DNA of 64,000 nucleotides from Sinomonas terrae (GCF_022539255.1 NZ_JAKZBV010000001.1:3658001-3722000); one strand, 5' to 3'. Counted from the first letter of the stretch, positions 25,564-34,448 are shown. Notes: a model not told the origin generated them from the letters alone. Made by a program: numbers and translations.

Positions 25564-28086
25564 TTAGCTCGCCGCCGAATCCGGAGCAGGCTGCATTGCG
25601 GCCAGGGCGTCCTCGAGCGCATCCCTCAGCGCTGCCTTGATCTGCGCCCTGTCCAGCCCCAAGGCAGGGTCCGAGAGGACGCCGACGCCGACGGTGTCGC
25701 CGGCGACCACGGCCCCCACCGTGATCGGGACGCCCTCTGTCAGGGGCAGGACCGGGTACATGGCCGTGACTGGGGCGCCGCCACATGAGCGCGGACCCCG
25801 GGCACCCGGCATGTAGGTGACGATCGAGTTGAAGAATCGCCGGTTGTAGACCAGGCGGGCAAACCCGGCGTGCGCCGCCGCGGGCAGCCTTCCTGCGATC
25901 TGCATGACCAGCTGGGCCGCGGCCGGTTCCCCTCTCTCCATCTGGCGGCGCAGCCCGTTCCGGATCTCGGCCACGCGGCGGCCCGGCTCCATCCAGCCCA
26001 TCGGCAGGTCCAGGGCCAGGCTCCCGGTCCAGTTCCCGAAGATCCGGTCGAGACGGGGTGCCCGCATCGCCACGGGCACCATCACGCGCAGTGGGGTCCC
26101 TTCGGTCAGGAGGGCACGGCCCTCGAGCAGCCGGCTCAACGCGTCGGCGATGACGGAGAGAGCCAATTCGTGGGGCTGAGCATGCAGGGAACGCGCGGCC
26201 AGCCGCAGCATGTCCCTCGGCAGGGCAACCGGAACGAACTGACGCTCCGAACTGGAAATGGCACTCCGGTTCAGCGGATGCCGGGGCGCCATGCCCCGGC
26301 TCGCGAGGCTCCATAACCCCAGAGCCGCCCGACCCAGCGGAGCTGCCCGGCCCAGCGGAGCTGCCCGGCCCGGAGTCCTGTGCGGGGTGTGGGTGCCGTT
26401 CGCCGCGTCCCCGCGCTCACGCAGCGGGTCGCCGGCTTCGGCGGCGAGCAGCCGGTCCAGGAGCCCCAGTGCAGAAATGCCGTCGCCGAGGGCGTGGTGC
26501 ATCTTCATGACGAGCACTGCCTGACCGCCCGCCTGACCGCGCACCAGCAGCATCTGCCAGCCCGGGCGGTCCTCCGGCAGGGGCACCGACCAGAAGCGGT
26601 CGACGGCGCCGTCGACCTCGCACTCCCCGGCGCCCGGGGCGAGCACGCACTCGGACACATGCCTGCTGATGTCCAGCGACTCCTCCATCACCCAGCCGCC
26701 CCTCGGACCACGGACCAGACGGCGGCGCAAGGGCGCCAGCCCCCGCGCCCGCGGGGCAAGGTCCCTGCGGAGGGTCTGGACATCCAGCGCGCGGCCCGGC
26801 GCGACCGGGCCAAGGGTCAGGACAGCTCCGATCTCCTGCCTCACCTTGGCGGATTCCACGTGGGTGAAGAACGCGTCAGCCGGGCGAAGCGGCCACGGCC
26901 GGTCCACGGCAGGCGGGGTGGCCCGGGGCTCGGTCAGTCCGATCAGAGCGGAGCGCAGATCCCCCTCTTGCCGGTGGCTGGAGGCATTGCGCTCCAGGAC
27001 CTCGAAGGCCTCCCGGTCGGCAACGCCGGTCCGGATGTAGTCGACAAGCCGTTCCTCATCGGCGCAGATGTCGGCCAGACCGCTGACCACCATGAGCTGG
27101 GCGTTGGCTGCCCCGTGGGCGGCGATCGGGCGGCACATCAGCAGCGGCCGACCGCAGGCGAGGGCCTCCAGAGCCGACGCTCCGCCGGCATTGGTCAGGA
27201 CGAGATCGGCCGAACGGACATAGTCCTCGATTCCATTGGTCCAGCCCAGTGGCACCAAGCGTTCCGGTGGCAGGCGAAGGCTCTTCAGTCGGGCCAGAGT
27301 CGTGCCATTGTGGCCGCACGCCGCGACCACCTGCACCTCCGGAGCGGCTGCCAGCAGGGCGCGCACCGTGGCCACTACATCGCCGAATGCGTAGGCACCT
27401 GCCGTGACCAGTACCACGAAGGCGTCAGCGCTCAGGCCCAAGCGCCGGCGGGCGTCCTGCCGGTCCCCGGGGCTGAAGGCCGCCACGACGGGAGGGGCAC
27501 AGACCTGGACCTCGGAACCGGGGTCTGCGGAACGCGCATGCGGCTCGGCCACCTCATGCATCACGAAATTGACGTCCAGGTCGCGGTAGACCCAGAAGGG
27601 ATGCGGGGCAAAGTCGGAGATCCACGCGGCAGACGGCACGCTCAGGCCGCGGTGGCGGCGGAGCCAGGCCAGGCCGGAACTTGCCAGAGGGTAGGTGGAG
27701 AGAATCAGATCGGGATCGAACCCGTCGATGTGCGGCGCGAGGCGCGAGCCGCACCAGATCCCGGTGAACCCTTTGGACGCGTGGGCGAACCAACGGTGGC
27801 GCCAGAGCGCCGAGTAGAAGAACTCGTACAGGCTCGGCGCTCTCTCCACGCTCGTGACGTAGATGCGCCGGAAAAGAGAACCGACCGGTGGGCCGAGGAG
27901 ATCGTCGAGGGTGTCGAGGCGGCGGATCTCGCTGCCGGGCCATAGCCCCCGGACGGCCTCCTCCAGCCCAGCCGCCGTCGCGTTGTGGCCCCCGCCCATG
28001 TTGGCGGAGATCGTCAGCACGCGCCGCACGGCACCCCCGTCGGGATCAGCGCGCCCCCCCTCGAAGAATCCGCTCGGATTCGGCAT
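25564..28086 (-). CDS. fusion: MGDG-synthase-like glycosyltransferase + WS/DGAT acyltransferase
   Basis: An 840-residue protein with two lipid-enzyme domains. Residues 10-370 resemble monogalactosyldiacylglycerol synthases (GT28 type): SANMGGGHNATAAGLEEAV near the N-terminus and LVLTNAGGASALEALACGRP in the nucleotide-sugar half. Residues from about 395 to 830 resemble wax ester synthase/diacylglycerol acyltransferase, with the active-site HHxxxDG at H530-H531-ALG-D535-G536 and later FGNWTGSLALDLP. Such domains would be expected to glycosylate and acylate a lipid acceptor; whether both act on one molecule is inference. A repeated LGRAAPLGRAA stretch (near 570-590) is low complexity. It heads an operon with a transporter and an SDR. 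Confidence 0.85.
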   Translation of the reverse strand: MPNPSGFFEGGRADPDGGAVRRVLTISANMGGGHNATAAGLEEAVRGLWPGSEIRRLDTLDDLLGPPVGSLFRRIYVTSVERAPSLYEFFYSALWRHRWFAHASKGFTGIWCGSRLAPHIDGFDPDLILSTYPLASSGLAWLRRHRGLSVPSAAWISDFAPHPFWVYRDLDVNFVMHEVAEPHARSADPGSEVQVCAPPVVAAFSPGDRQDARRRLGLSADAFVVLVTAGAYAFGDVVATVRALLAAAPEVQVVAACGHNGTTLARLKSLRLPPERLVPLGWTNGIEDYVRSADLVLTNAGGASALEALACGRPLLMCRPIAAHGAANAQLMVVSGLADICADEERLVDYIRTGVADREAFEVLERNASSHRQEGDLRSALIGLTEPRATPPAVDRPWPLRPADAFFTHVESAKVRQEIGAVLTLGPVAPGRALDVQTLRRDLAPRARGLAPLRRRLVRGPRGGWVMEESLDISRHVSECVLAPGAGECEVDGAVDRFWSVPLPEDRPGWQMLLVRGQAGGQAVLVMKMHHALGDGISALGLLDRLLAAEAGDPLRERGDAANGTHTPHRTPGRAAPLGRAAPLGRAALGLWSLASRGMAPRHPLNRSAISSSERQFVPVALPRDMLRLAARSLHAQPHELALSVIADALSRLLEGRALLTEGTPLRVMVPVAMRAPRLDRIFGNWTGSLALDLPMGWMEPGRRVAEIRNGLRRQMERGEPAAAQLVMQIAGRLPAAAHAGFARLVYNRRFFNSIVTYMPGARGPRSCGGAPVTAMYPVLPLTEGVPITVGAVVAGDTVGVGVLSDPALGLDRAQIKAALRDALEDALAAMQPAPDSAAS

Positions 28087-28206
28087 GGACCCATAATGCC
28101 CCTGAACACAGGCCTATCCGCAAGGGGTCCCGGCTCTCCCCTGCGAGAACGGCAGGTACTGCCTGTGGCGTTGACGTGCTCAGAAGACAGGGGCAAGATC
28201 CAAAGC

Positions 28207-30639
28207 ATGGCGGCGAACCGGACCGGCCAGGACGGCGGCCCGGACTCCGGGCACGATGCTCGCCGCCCCAAAAGGAGCAGCCGCTACGCGCGCCTGAGGC
28301 TCTCGATCGGGCGGCATCCCTCCGACTTCGTCAGAATGGCTGTAGCTGCCGCTGTGGTCCTCGGGTGCCGGCTCATCGCCGTCGCCCCCGGCAGCAACCC
28401 GGTGGAGGCCGCCATCGCCTCCCAGTTGCAGCGCCTGCCGAGCTGGTCGGCTCCAATCTGGGAAGGCCTGACCTGGTTGGGCTGGTGGCCCGGGATCGTG
28501 GCCGCCGTCGGGCTTGCCCTCTACATCGGACGGATCCGCCTCGGTGCGTCCATGGCCTTCGCGGCGGCCGCCGCGTGGCTGCTCGCCGTCGTCGTGAGCT
28601 GGACGGTCCCTCCACGGCTGGTTCCCCCCGGGGTCCATTCAGAGCTCCTCAATGCCCCTGGCACGGGCATCTTCACGTTCCCCGACCCACGCAGCGCGGT
28701 CATCGCCGCGCTCGCATCGGTCTCCACCCCTTACCTGACCAGGCTCTCGCGGAACACGAGTTGGGTCCTGGTGGTCCTTGTCGCCGCGGCCAATGTCTTT
28801 CTCGGACAGAATCTGCCCGTTGGGGCCTTCGCGGGAGTCGTGCTGGGTTGGGGTATGGGGAAGCTGTTCCACATCGTGCTGGGCGCCCCCGGCAGACGGG
28901 CCTCCGAGTCCGCGCTCCAGAAGGCGGTGGAGCAAGCGGGCCTGCTCGGAGCGCGGGTCGTCCCCGTGCATCGGGGACTGCTGCGGCCGCAAGAGTACGA
29001 GATCATTGCCGCCGACGGCGCGCTGTTCCGCATGAAGACCGTCCGCAGGCTCCACCGCCGCGCCGGTCCCCTTCACCGTGTGAGCAACGCGTTGGCGTCC
29101 ATAGACGTCGAGCACGGCCCGGCCCTCTCCACTCCGTTGCACGAGGTGGAGCACGAGGCCTACATCGCGCTGCTGGCGGAGCGGGCTGGTGTCGGCACCG
29201 TACCGGTCGTCCTGGCCGGTGAAATCGAGCACGGGCCGCCCTTCCTGATCTCGCGCGCCATCGAGGGGCAGCCACTGTCCAGCCTCCCGGCCAACGAGGT
29301 CAGCGAATCCCTGCTCGATGCCATCTGGGGCTGCGTTCGCGCCCTCGGTAGCGTCCCCATCGCCCACCAAGATCTGCGCGCACAGAACATCCTGGTCGAC
29401 GCCGCCGGCCAGCCTCGTATCTCCAGCTTCACGTTCAGCCGCGTGGGTGGCGCCCCCGGAAGCTACCGGCAGGACGCGGCGGAGCTGCTCGTCTCGCTGG
29501 CTTCAGTCGTGGGCCCCGATCGTGCCGTTGCGAGCATTCGCCGCGCTTTCTCCCGAGAGGTTCTCCTCGACGTGCTGCCCTACCTCCAGCGCATGGTGCT
29601 GCACCGCCGGCTGCGCCGCCAGCTTGCGCCGGGAAGTGGCGTGCTGGCCAAGCTGAGGGAAGGACTGGCCGAGGAGATCGGGGCTCCGGTCCCATCGCTC
29701 CGGCTGCCGGTTCGCCCGTCCACGATCATCGTGCTGCTCGTGGGCGGTCTGGCCGTCTACCTGCTGCTCCCCGAGCTCTCCAACATCGATCAGGTGCTCG
29801 TGCTGCTGGCCCGAGGCGACACTCGGTGGCTGATAGTGACGGTGCTCATTGGCTTCCTTGCCATTCTGGCCTCCGCCGTCTCACTCCTGGGCTCCTGCGT
29901 CCGGCGGCTGCCGATCAGGAAGACCATCGTCGTCCAGATCGCTGCCGCCTTCACGGGGCGGACCACTGCGGCAGGGCTGGGCTTCTACAGGATCAACTGG
30001 GTCTACTTGGAACGGATCGGATTGCGCGGGCCGCAGATTGTTGCGGCCATCGGCGTGAACCGAATTGTCACAGGCCTCGTCGGCGCCATAGGGACCATCC
30101 TGGGGATCGTGGTGATCGGGGGCGCCGTCCCGGTCGGCGACGTCAACGTGGTGCTGGCGTGGCCCGTGCTGGTCGCCGTGGGGGCCCTGCTCCTGGCGGT
30201 CGTTCTCTTCCTCGCGTCACCGTTCGGCAGGCGCAAGGTGGTGAGTCCCGGGGTCGCATGGGTCCGCGAGATCAGCCAGGAGATCATCCCCCTGCTGCGC
30301 AATCCGCTCCGAGCCGTTCAACTGACTGCCGGCTGTACGGCATACCTGCTGCTCCTGGCGGCGTCGCTCGCGACAACCTTGGCTGCCTTCACCCCCGACT
30401 TCCCCCTTGTGCCCGTGCTCGCCGTCTTCATCGTGGGGTCCACCCTGGGCCAGCTCGCGCCCACGCCCGGCGGTCTCGGCGCTGTCGAGGCAGCCATGAT
30501 TGCGGGACTGACGGCGATCGACGTCGCGCCCTCCAACGCGGTCGCCGCAGTCCTCGGCTCACGCCTGCTGACCTATTGGCTGCCGGTTCTGCCCGGCGTC
30601 GTCACCTTCAGGATCCTGCAGCACCGGGGAGTGCTCTGA
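28207..30639 (+). CDS. multidomain membrane protein: PAP2-like helices, kinase-like domain, flippase-like domain
   Basis: An 810-residue protein with three parts. Residues 30-220 are membrane helices in a PAP2-like arrangement. Residues 225-490 are soluble and resemble aminoglycoside-phosphotransferase/RIO-type kinases, with IAHQDLRAQNILVDAAGQPR matching the catalytic loop (HxDLxxxNIL); the usual DFG is replaced by ISSFTFSR. Residues 500-800 are helices of the LPG-synthase/UPF0104 flippase type, with LGQLAPTPGGLGAVEAAMI near the end. Relatives occur in actinobacteria as conserved membrane proteins. It is divergent from the lipid fusion gene. ATG 28207 is chosen by domain content; the ribosome site is weak. 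Confidence 0.78.
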   Translation: MAANRTGQDGGPDSGHDARRPKRSSRYARLRLSIGRHPSDFVRMAVAAAVVLGCRLIAVAPGSNPVEAAIASQLQRLPSWSAPIWEGLTWLGWWPGIVAAVGLALYIGRIRLGASMAFAAAAAWLLAVVVSWTVPPRLVPPGVHSELLNAPGTGIFTFPDPRSAVIAALASVSTPYLTRLSRNTSWVLVVLVAAANVFLGQNLPVGAFAGVVLGWGMGKLFHIVLGAPGRRASESALQKAVEQAGLLGARVVPVHRGLLRPQEYEIIAADGALFRMKTVRRLHRRAGPLHRVSNALASIDVEHGPALSTPLHEVEHEAYIALLAERAGVGTVPVVLAGEIEHGPPFLISRAIEGQPLSSLPANEVSESLLDAIWGCVRALGSVPIAHQDLRAQNILVDAAGQPRISSFTFSRVGGAPGSYRQDAAELLVSLASVVGPDRAVASIRRAFSREVLLDVLPYLQRMVLHRRLRRQLAPGSGVLAKLREGLAEEIGAPVPSLRLPVRPSTIIVLLVGGLAVYLLLPELSNIDQVLVLLARGDTRWLIVTVLIGFLAILASAVSLLGSCVRRLPIRKTIVVQIAAAFTGRTTAAGLGFYRINWVYLERIGLRGPQIVAAIGVNRIVTGLVGAIGTILGIVVIGGAVPVGDVNVVLAWPVLVAVGALLLAVVLFLASPFGRRKVVSPGVAWVREISQEIIPLLRNPLRAVQLTAGCTAYLLLLAASLATTLAAFTPDFPLVPVLAVFIVGSTLGQLAPTPGGLGAVEAAMIAGLTAIDVAPSNAVAAVLGSRLLTYWLPVLPGVVTFRILQHRGVL

Positions 30640-30656
30640 CCCGCTTTCCCGACGAG

Positions 30657-30744
30657 TCAGGGCGACAGTGAATCAGGGCGACTGTGAATCAGCGCGACGG
30701 TGAATCAGCGCGACTGTGAATCAGGGCGACTGTGAATCAGCGCG
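30657..30744. repeat. 16-bp tandem repeat, about 5.5 copies
   Basis: Copies of TCAGGGCGACTGTGAA, with G/C and A/T/G changes at two positions, run from just after the 28207-30639 gene into the 3' end of the FNT-type gene on the other strand. The stop codon of that gene (30721-30723) lies inside a copy, so copy-number change would change its C-terminus (RADSQSP). Confidence 0.85.
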
Positions 30745-31539
30745 CCGCTCGCTCAGCAGTTCCTTGCTGCGGAGCAGCCGAAGCGCAGTCACGAGCAGTA
30801 GGCCGCCCAGGACGTTGAAGACGGCGGTGTAGGCGAACCAGCCGAACCACTGACCGTAGCCGAAGGGCGCGCCTGCATGGATGGCGCCGAAGATCAGCAG
30901 GGAATCGAGCACCGAGTGGAACAGGGGCAGGCCTGAGAGCAGGAAGCCGCCCGCGACAGCGGCGACGATCTTGGCGGGAACAGACTCCGTGCCGTGCTGC
31001 ATGCGGGTCATCAGGGTGATCGTGCTGCCACCCAATGTGGCAAGGCAGAAGGACTGGAGACTGGGCGGTGCCTCCGCGAAGTGCTGGGCGGATTCGATGA
31101 CGGTGGAAGACCACTCGGGAAAGGCCTGCATGACGAGCCACATGAAGCACCAGCCGCCCACGAGGTTCGCGACAAGGGTTCCGGCCCAGAGCTTGATGAG
31201 CTGCCCAACGCGTGCCTCACGGGCCGCGACGGCGGCAATGGGCACCAGGAAACCCTCGGTGAACAGTTCGCTCTTCGCAAGCAGGAGGGCGATGAAGCCG
31301 ATGCCGAACGCAAGTCCCGCCAGCAGCTTGCTTCCGGTGGAGTGCATGACGGCGAGATAGGCCATGACGCCGAGTCCGACCTCGACTCCCCCGAAGAAGC
31401 CGGTAATGAGGACGGATCGCCAAGTCCGGTGCAGGCGTTGCGCCCCCTCGGCCACGATCCGGTCGAACGATTCCTCGATTTCCTCCTCGACGGGAGCGTC
31501 GTTGCTGCCGAGTTCCCGCCGGCGGTCCTCGTCGCTCAC
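30721..31539 (-). CDS. formate/nitrite transporter (FNT) family channel
   Basis: A 272-residue membrane protein with six main hydrophobic segments, starting with WRSVLITGFFGGVEVGLGVM. The FNT family moves small monovalent anions such as formate and nitrite. This member is YfdC/FdhC-like, with a charged N-terminal segment (EEEIEESFDRIVAEGAQRL). GTG 31539 is chosen because GAGGG lies just upstream; a longer frame exists without a ribosome site. Formate is a plausible substrate given the FDH operon 21 kb away and formate-releasing PurU downstream (inference). Confidence 0.82.
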   Translation of the reverse strand: MSDEDRRRELGSNDAPVEEEIEESFDRIVAEGAQRLHRTWRSVLITGFFGGVEVGLGVMAYLAVMHSTGSKLLAGLAFGIGFIALLLAKSELFTEGFLVPIAAVAAREARVGQLIKLWAGTLVANLVGGWCFMWLVMQAFPEWSSTVIESAQHFAEAPPSLQSFCLATLGGSTITLMTRMQHGTESVPAKIVAAVAGGFLLSGLPLFHSVLDSLLIFGAIHAGAPFGYGQWFGWFAYTAVFNVLGGLLLVTALRLLRSKELLSERRADSQSP

Positions 31540-31775
31540 AACACCCTCCCGTTCATGGCGGTCCTTTGAGCTGTTGACCCTTGACGCAACGATGGCGAGC
31601 CGTATCCGGCCCGCCATCGTTCCCCTGGCATCCACCCATGAAACACCATCACCAACGCCGCTTGATCTCCCAATTCGGCGGCGCCTAAAGAACAGGTACC
31701 CGCCAATTCCCTCACTAAACCCGTGCTAGGTTCCTTCGTGTCGCTTCGGCGGCAGAGGAAGGAAGGCTCACGGCA

Positions 31776-32825
31776 ATGTCAACCGCGCATATCGCTTCAC
31801 TGCCCACGGCAGAATTGCACCTGCATATCGAGGGAACGCTGGAGCCTGAGATGGTTTTCGAGCTCGCCGAACGCAATAGCGTCGCCCTGCCCTTCGAGTC
31901 GGTCGAAGATCTCCGCGAGGCCTACCAGTTCACGAGTCTTCAGTCATTCCTCGACCTCTACTACGACTGCATGGCCGTGCTGCAGACTCGCGACGACTTT
32001 CGAATCCTCGGCGAGCGGTACCTCACCCGGGCCTATGACCAAGGTGTCCGGCATGCGGAGATCTTCTTCGACGCGCAGGCCCACACGGCCCGCGGAGTCC
32101 CCGCGGAGGACGTGCTCGATGGCCTGCTCGACGCGCTCAACGCGGGCGCCCGAAGGGGGATCACCGGCGGCCTCATCCTCTCGTTCCTGCGGGACAGGCC
32201 TGTTGAGGAAGCGCTCGAAACCCTGGAGTCACTTGCCCACCGAGCCGGCGACCTCCTCGGCGTCGGACTGGATTCCGCGGAGGTAGGCTACCCGCCCGAG
32301 CTGTTCACCCCCGTCTTCGCCCGGGCCAAGGAACTCGGCCTGCATTCAGTTGCCCACGCCGGCGAAGAGGGCCCGGCTGCGTATGTGTGGGAGGCCCTTG
32401 ATCTCCTGGGCGCCGAACGGATCGACCATGGCATCCGCTCGCTCGAAGATCCGGAACTCGTCGAACGTCTCCGACGCGACCGCGTCCCGCTGACGGTGTG
32501 CCCGCTCTCGAACGTCAAGCTCGCCGTGATCCCGAGCCTCGCCGAGCACCCCATCATGGATCTGCTCGATCAAGGAATCATGGTCACAGTCAATTCCGAC
32601 GACCCCGCCTACTTCGGCGGCTACCTCGGAGACAACATGGCCGGCCTCGTGGACGCGTTCCCGGCTCTCGAACCGGCTCTGGAACGGCTCGCGCGCAACT
32701 CGGTCGATGCATCATTCGGAAGCAGTGCCCGCAAGGCCGAACTCCACGCTCTCATCGACAAGTGGGTCTCGAACAGTCCGCACCGAGGGGATCTCGCGGT
32801 CGACGGCGGGAGCCTCCCCAGTTGA
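31776..32825 (+). CDS. adenine deaminase (Aah1-type, adenosine deaminase family)
   Basis: A 349-residue zinc amidohydrolase converting adenine to hypoxanthine. Metal and catalytic motifs are ELHLHIEGTLEPEM, SVAHAGEEGPAAYVWEALDL, IDHGIRSLED and NSDDPAYFGGYLGDN. The last motif and the HAGEEGP form separate adenine deaminases of the fungal/Pseudomonas type from true adenosine deaminases. AGGAAGG precedes ATG 31776. It may feed purine salvage; no partner gene is adjacent. Confidence 0.9.
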   Translation: MSTAHIASLPTAELHLHIEGTLEPEMVFELAERNSVALPFESVEDLREAYQFTSLQSFLDLYYDCMAVLQTRDDFRILGERYLTRAYDQGVRHAEIFFDAQAHTARGVPAEDVLDGLLDALNAGARRGITGGLILSFLRDRPVEEALETLESLAHRAGDLLGVGLDSAEVGYPPELFTPVFARAKELGLHSVAHAGEEGPAAYVWEALDLLGAERIDHGIRSLEDPELVERLRRDRVPLTVCPLSNVKLAVIPSLAEHPIMDLLDQGIMVTVNSDDPAYFGGYLGDNMAGLVDAFPALEPALERLARNSVDASFGSSARKAELHALIDKWVSNSPHRGDLAVDGGSLPS

Positions 32826-33018
32826 GGGGATCTCCCCGGCAGTGCCCGACGCTGCAGAAGTGCCCGATGCTGTGGAGAGAGCGACAATCGTGTCGATACC
32901 GCTGATCTGCAGTGCGAGTTCGCGAATCGTGCTCGCGTCCATTGATGCCCCAATCATCGTAGAGAAGCGTGAGCTCCATCACTCACAACTTGGTAGGTTA
33001 CCCGACAGTAACGAAATT

Positions 33019-33042
33019 GAACATCCCCACGAACATCCCCAC
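33019..33042. repeat. 12-bp direct repeat downstream of corA
   Basis: GAACATCCCCAC occurs twice in direct succession (33019-33030, 33031-33042), just past the corA stop. A small inverted repeat GTTAC-CCGACA-GTAAC lies to its left. No function is evident. Confidence 0.65.
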
Positions 33043-33047
33043 GGCGA

Positions 33048-34016
33048 TCAGAGCCATTCCTTGCGCCGGAAGAGCCAGAACAGGCCCAGGGCGCCAATGA
33101 CGATCAGGCTCATCGACAGGACGAGGCCCAGGGTGCTCTGGAACCCGAGGAACGGGACGTTCTGGCCGAAGAAGCCTGTGATGGCCGTGGGCACTGCGAT
33201 GATCGCCGCCCAACTCGTGAGCTTCTTCATCACGAGGTTCATCCGGTTGCCCTGGATGCTGATGTGCGTCTCGAGAATGCTGCCGACGAGATCGCGCAGC
33301 GACTCGGTCCAGTCGGAGGCCCTCAGGACGTGGTCGTAGACGTCCTGGAAGAAGGGCTGCATCGACTGGTCCGCGATGTCGAGGTCCCGCCTCAGCACGG
33401 TGTTGAGCACTTCACGCATGGGGAGCACCACCCGACGGAGGCGCACAAGGCTCTTGCGGAGCTCAAAAGAGCGCCGCTGCAGATCGTGATCGGACGAATG
33501 GTCGTCGAACAGGGCGTCCTCAAGGCCCTCGATGCGCTCGTCAAGGTCCTGAACGACGTCGAAGTGCCCGTCCACGAGAAGGTCCACGAGGCCCCAGAGC
33601 AGAAAGGCGACGCCGTGCCCCGCGAGATCGTTCTCCTGGTCCCATTTCTCTGTGAGTCGTTCGACGGCGAAGTCCGCACCATGGACGGTGACCAGCGCAC
33701 GTCTCGTGACGAACGCCTTGACCTCGGTCACGGACAGTTCGTTTCCGTCCGGGACGAGAGCCGCCTCGTAGGCGGCCAGGAAGAGGTGGGTGCGATACCG
33801 GTCGAGCTTGGGCCGCTGGTGATCGTGGACGGCGTCCTCGACGGCGAGCCGGTGAAGGCCCAGGATCGTCTCCATGGCGCCGAGGTCTTCTTCGCTGGGC
33901 GACTCGTAGTCAATCCAGACGGTCGCGCCGTCCTGGGAGAGCAGCCCTTCGATCTCAGCGAGCGCGAGGTCTTCGCGCTCGAGCTTGCCGTCGCGGTACA
34001 GCCGGGTACGAACCAT
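33048..34016 (-). CDS. corA: CorA-family divalent metal ion transporter
   Basis: A 322-residue protein with a large acidic cytoplasmic domain (residues 1-255) and two C-terminal transmembrane helices (about 262-283 and 294-314). The loop that is usually Y/F-G-M-N in Mg2+-selective CorA reads FFGQNVPFLGF here, a GQN variant found in a subset of the family. The C-terminus is basic (FRRKEWL). Mg2+ or another divalent ion may be carried; the altered loop makes selectivity uncertain. It ends in a region with a 12-bp direct repeat. Confidence 0.87.
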   Translation of the reverse strand: MVRTRLYRDGKLEREDLALAEIEGLLSQDGATVWIDYESPSEEDLGAMETILGLHRLAVEDAVHDHQRPKLDRYRTHLFLAAYEAALVPDGNELSVTEVKAFVTRRALVTVHGADFAVERLTEKWDQENDLAGHGVAFLLWGLVDLLVDGHFDVVQDLDERIEGLEDALFDDHSSDHDLQRRSFELRKSLVRLRRVVLPMREVLNTVLRRDLDIADQSMQPFFQDVYDHVLRASDWTESLRDLVGSILETHISIQGNRMNLVMKKLTSWAAIIAVPTAITGFFGQNVPFLGFQSTLGLVLSMSLIVIGALGLFWLFRRKEWL

Positions 34017-34121
34017 CCGGCAATCCTATCGATCACGGAGGCGAGGAAAGCTGACAGCTGACTCCCAGCTTGACCGTGAATAATCCCCGCCATCGGACAT
34101 GTAAAACGAGTGGGGGGATTC

Positions 34122-34448
34122 GTGGACGAGTTCATGAGGCGGGAGCTTTCGCGCCAGATCACGGACGTCTATGACGCGCCGCAGCCTAACGACGAAGCGT
34201 TCCTCGACACCGTCGAGCGGCTCAGAGATTTCCTTGCCGCCCACGGCCGCGCGCCGGAGTCTCCTGCTCGTGACGCCCAGGAAGCATGCCTGGGCCGCTG
34301 GCTCGAGCTCCAGAAGGGGCACGCACGGAGCGGGACGCTGTGCGGAAAGCGGCTCGGCGTACTCGAAGAAATTCTCGGCCGTGAGTGGTCGATGGATTCA
34401 AACCGCGGCCAGTGGGCATTGGGGTCTCATGCTGGAGAAACTGCATGA
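34122..34448 (+). CDS. small protein resembling a single helicase-associated domain
   Basis: A 108-residue basic/acidic protein. The segment TVERLRDFLAAHGRAPESPA, then LGRWLELQKGHARSGTL and ending in GREW, resembles helicase-associated repeats that in actinobacteria usually follow a DEAD/H helicase; here it stands alone. GTG 34122 follows GGGGGG by 4 nt and is preferred over GTG 34110. The stop overlaps the next gene. The family match is by eye and moderate. Confidence 0.6.
   Translation: MDEFMRRELSRQITDVYDAPQPNDEAFLDTVERLRDFLAAHGRAPESPARDAQEACLGRWLELQKGHARSGTLCGKRLGVLEEILGREWSMDSNRGQWALGSHAGETA

Noticed and set aside
24346..25788. 480-codon plus-strand frame over the SDR and DMT genes
   Set aside because: Rich in Gln, His, Arg and Gly, without a domain, and antisense to two well-supported genes.
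28014..28271. Small minus-strand gene in the divergent gap between the fusion gene and the membrane-kinase gene
   Set aside because: It overlaps the 5' ends of both genes, and its Arg/Pro/Cys-rich translation has no family or ribosome site; the gap more likely holds promoters.
30657..30744. CRISPR-like repeat array
   Set aside because: The 16-bp units are contiguous, with no unique spacers and no cas genes nearby.
32712..32957. 81-residue minus-strand frame after adenine deaminase
   Set aside because: Half of it is antisense to the deaminase gene, there is no ribosome site, and the Ser/Thr/Ala-rich sequence matches no family I can name.
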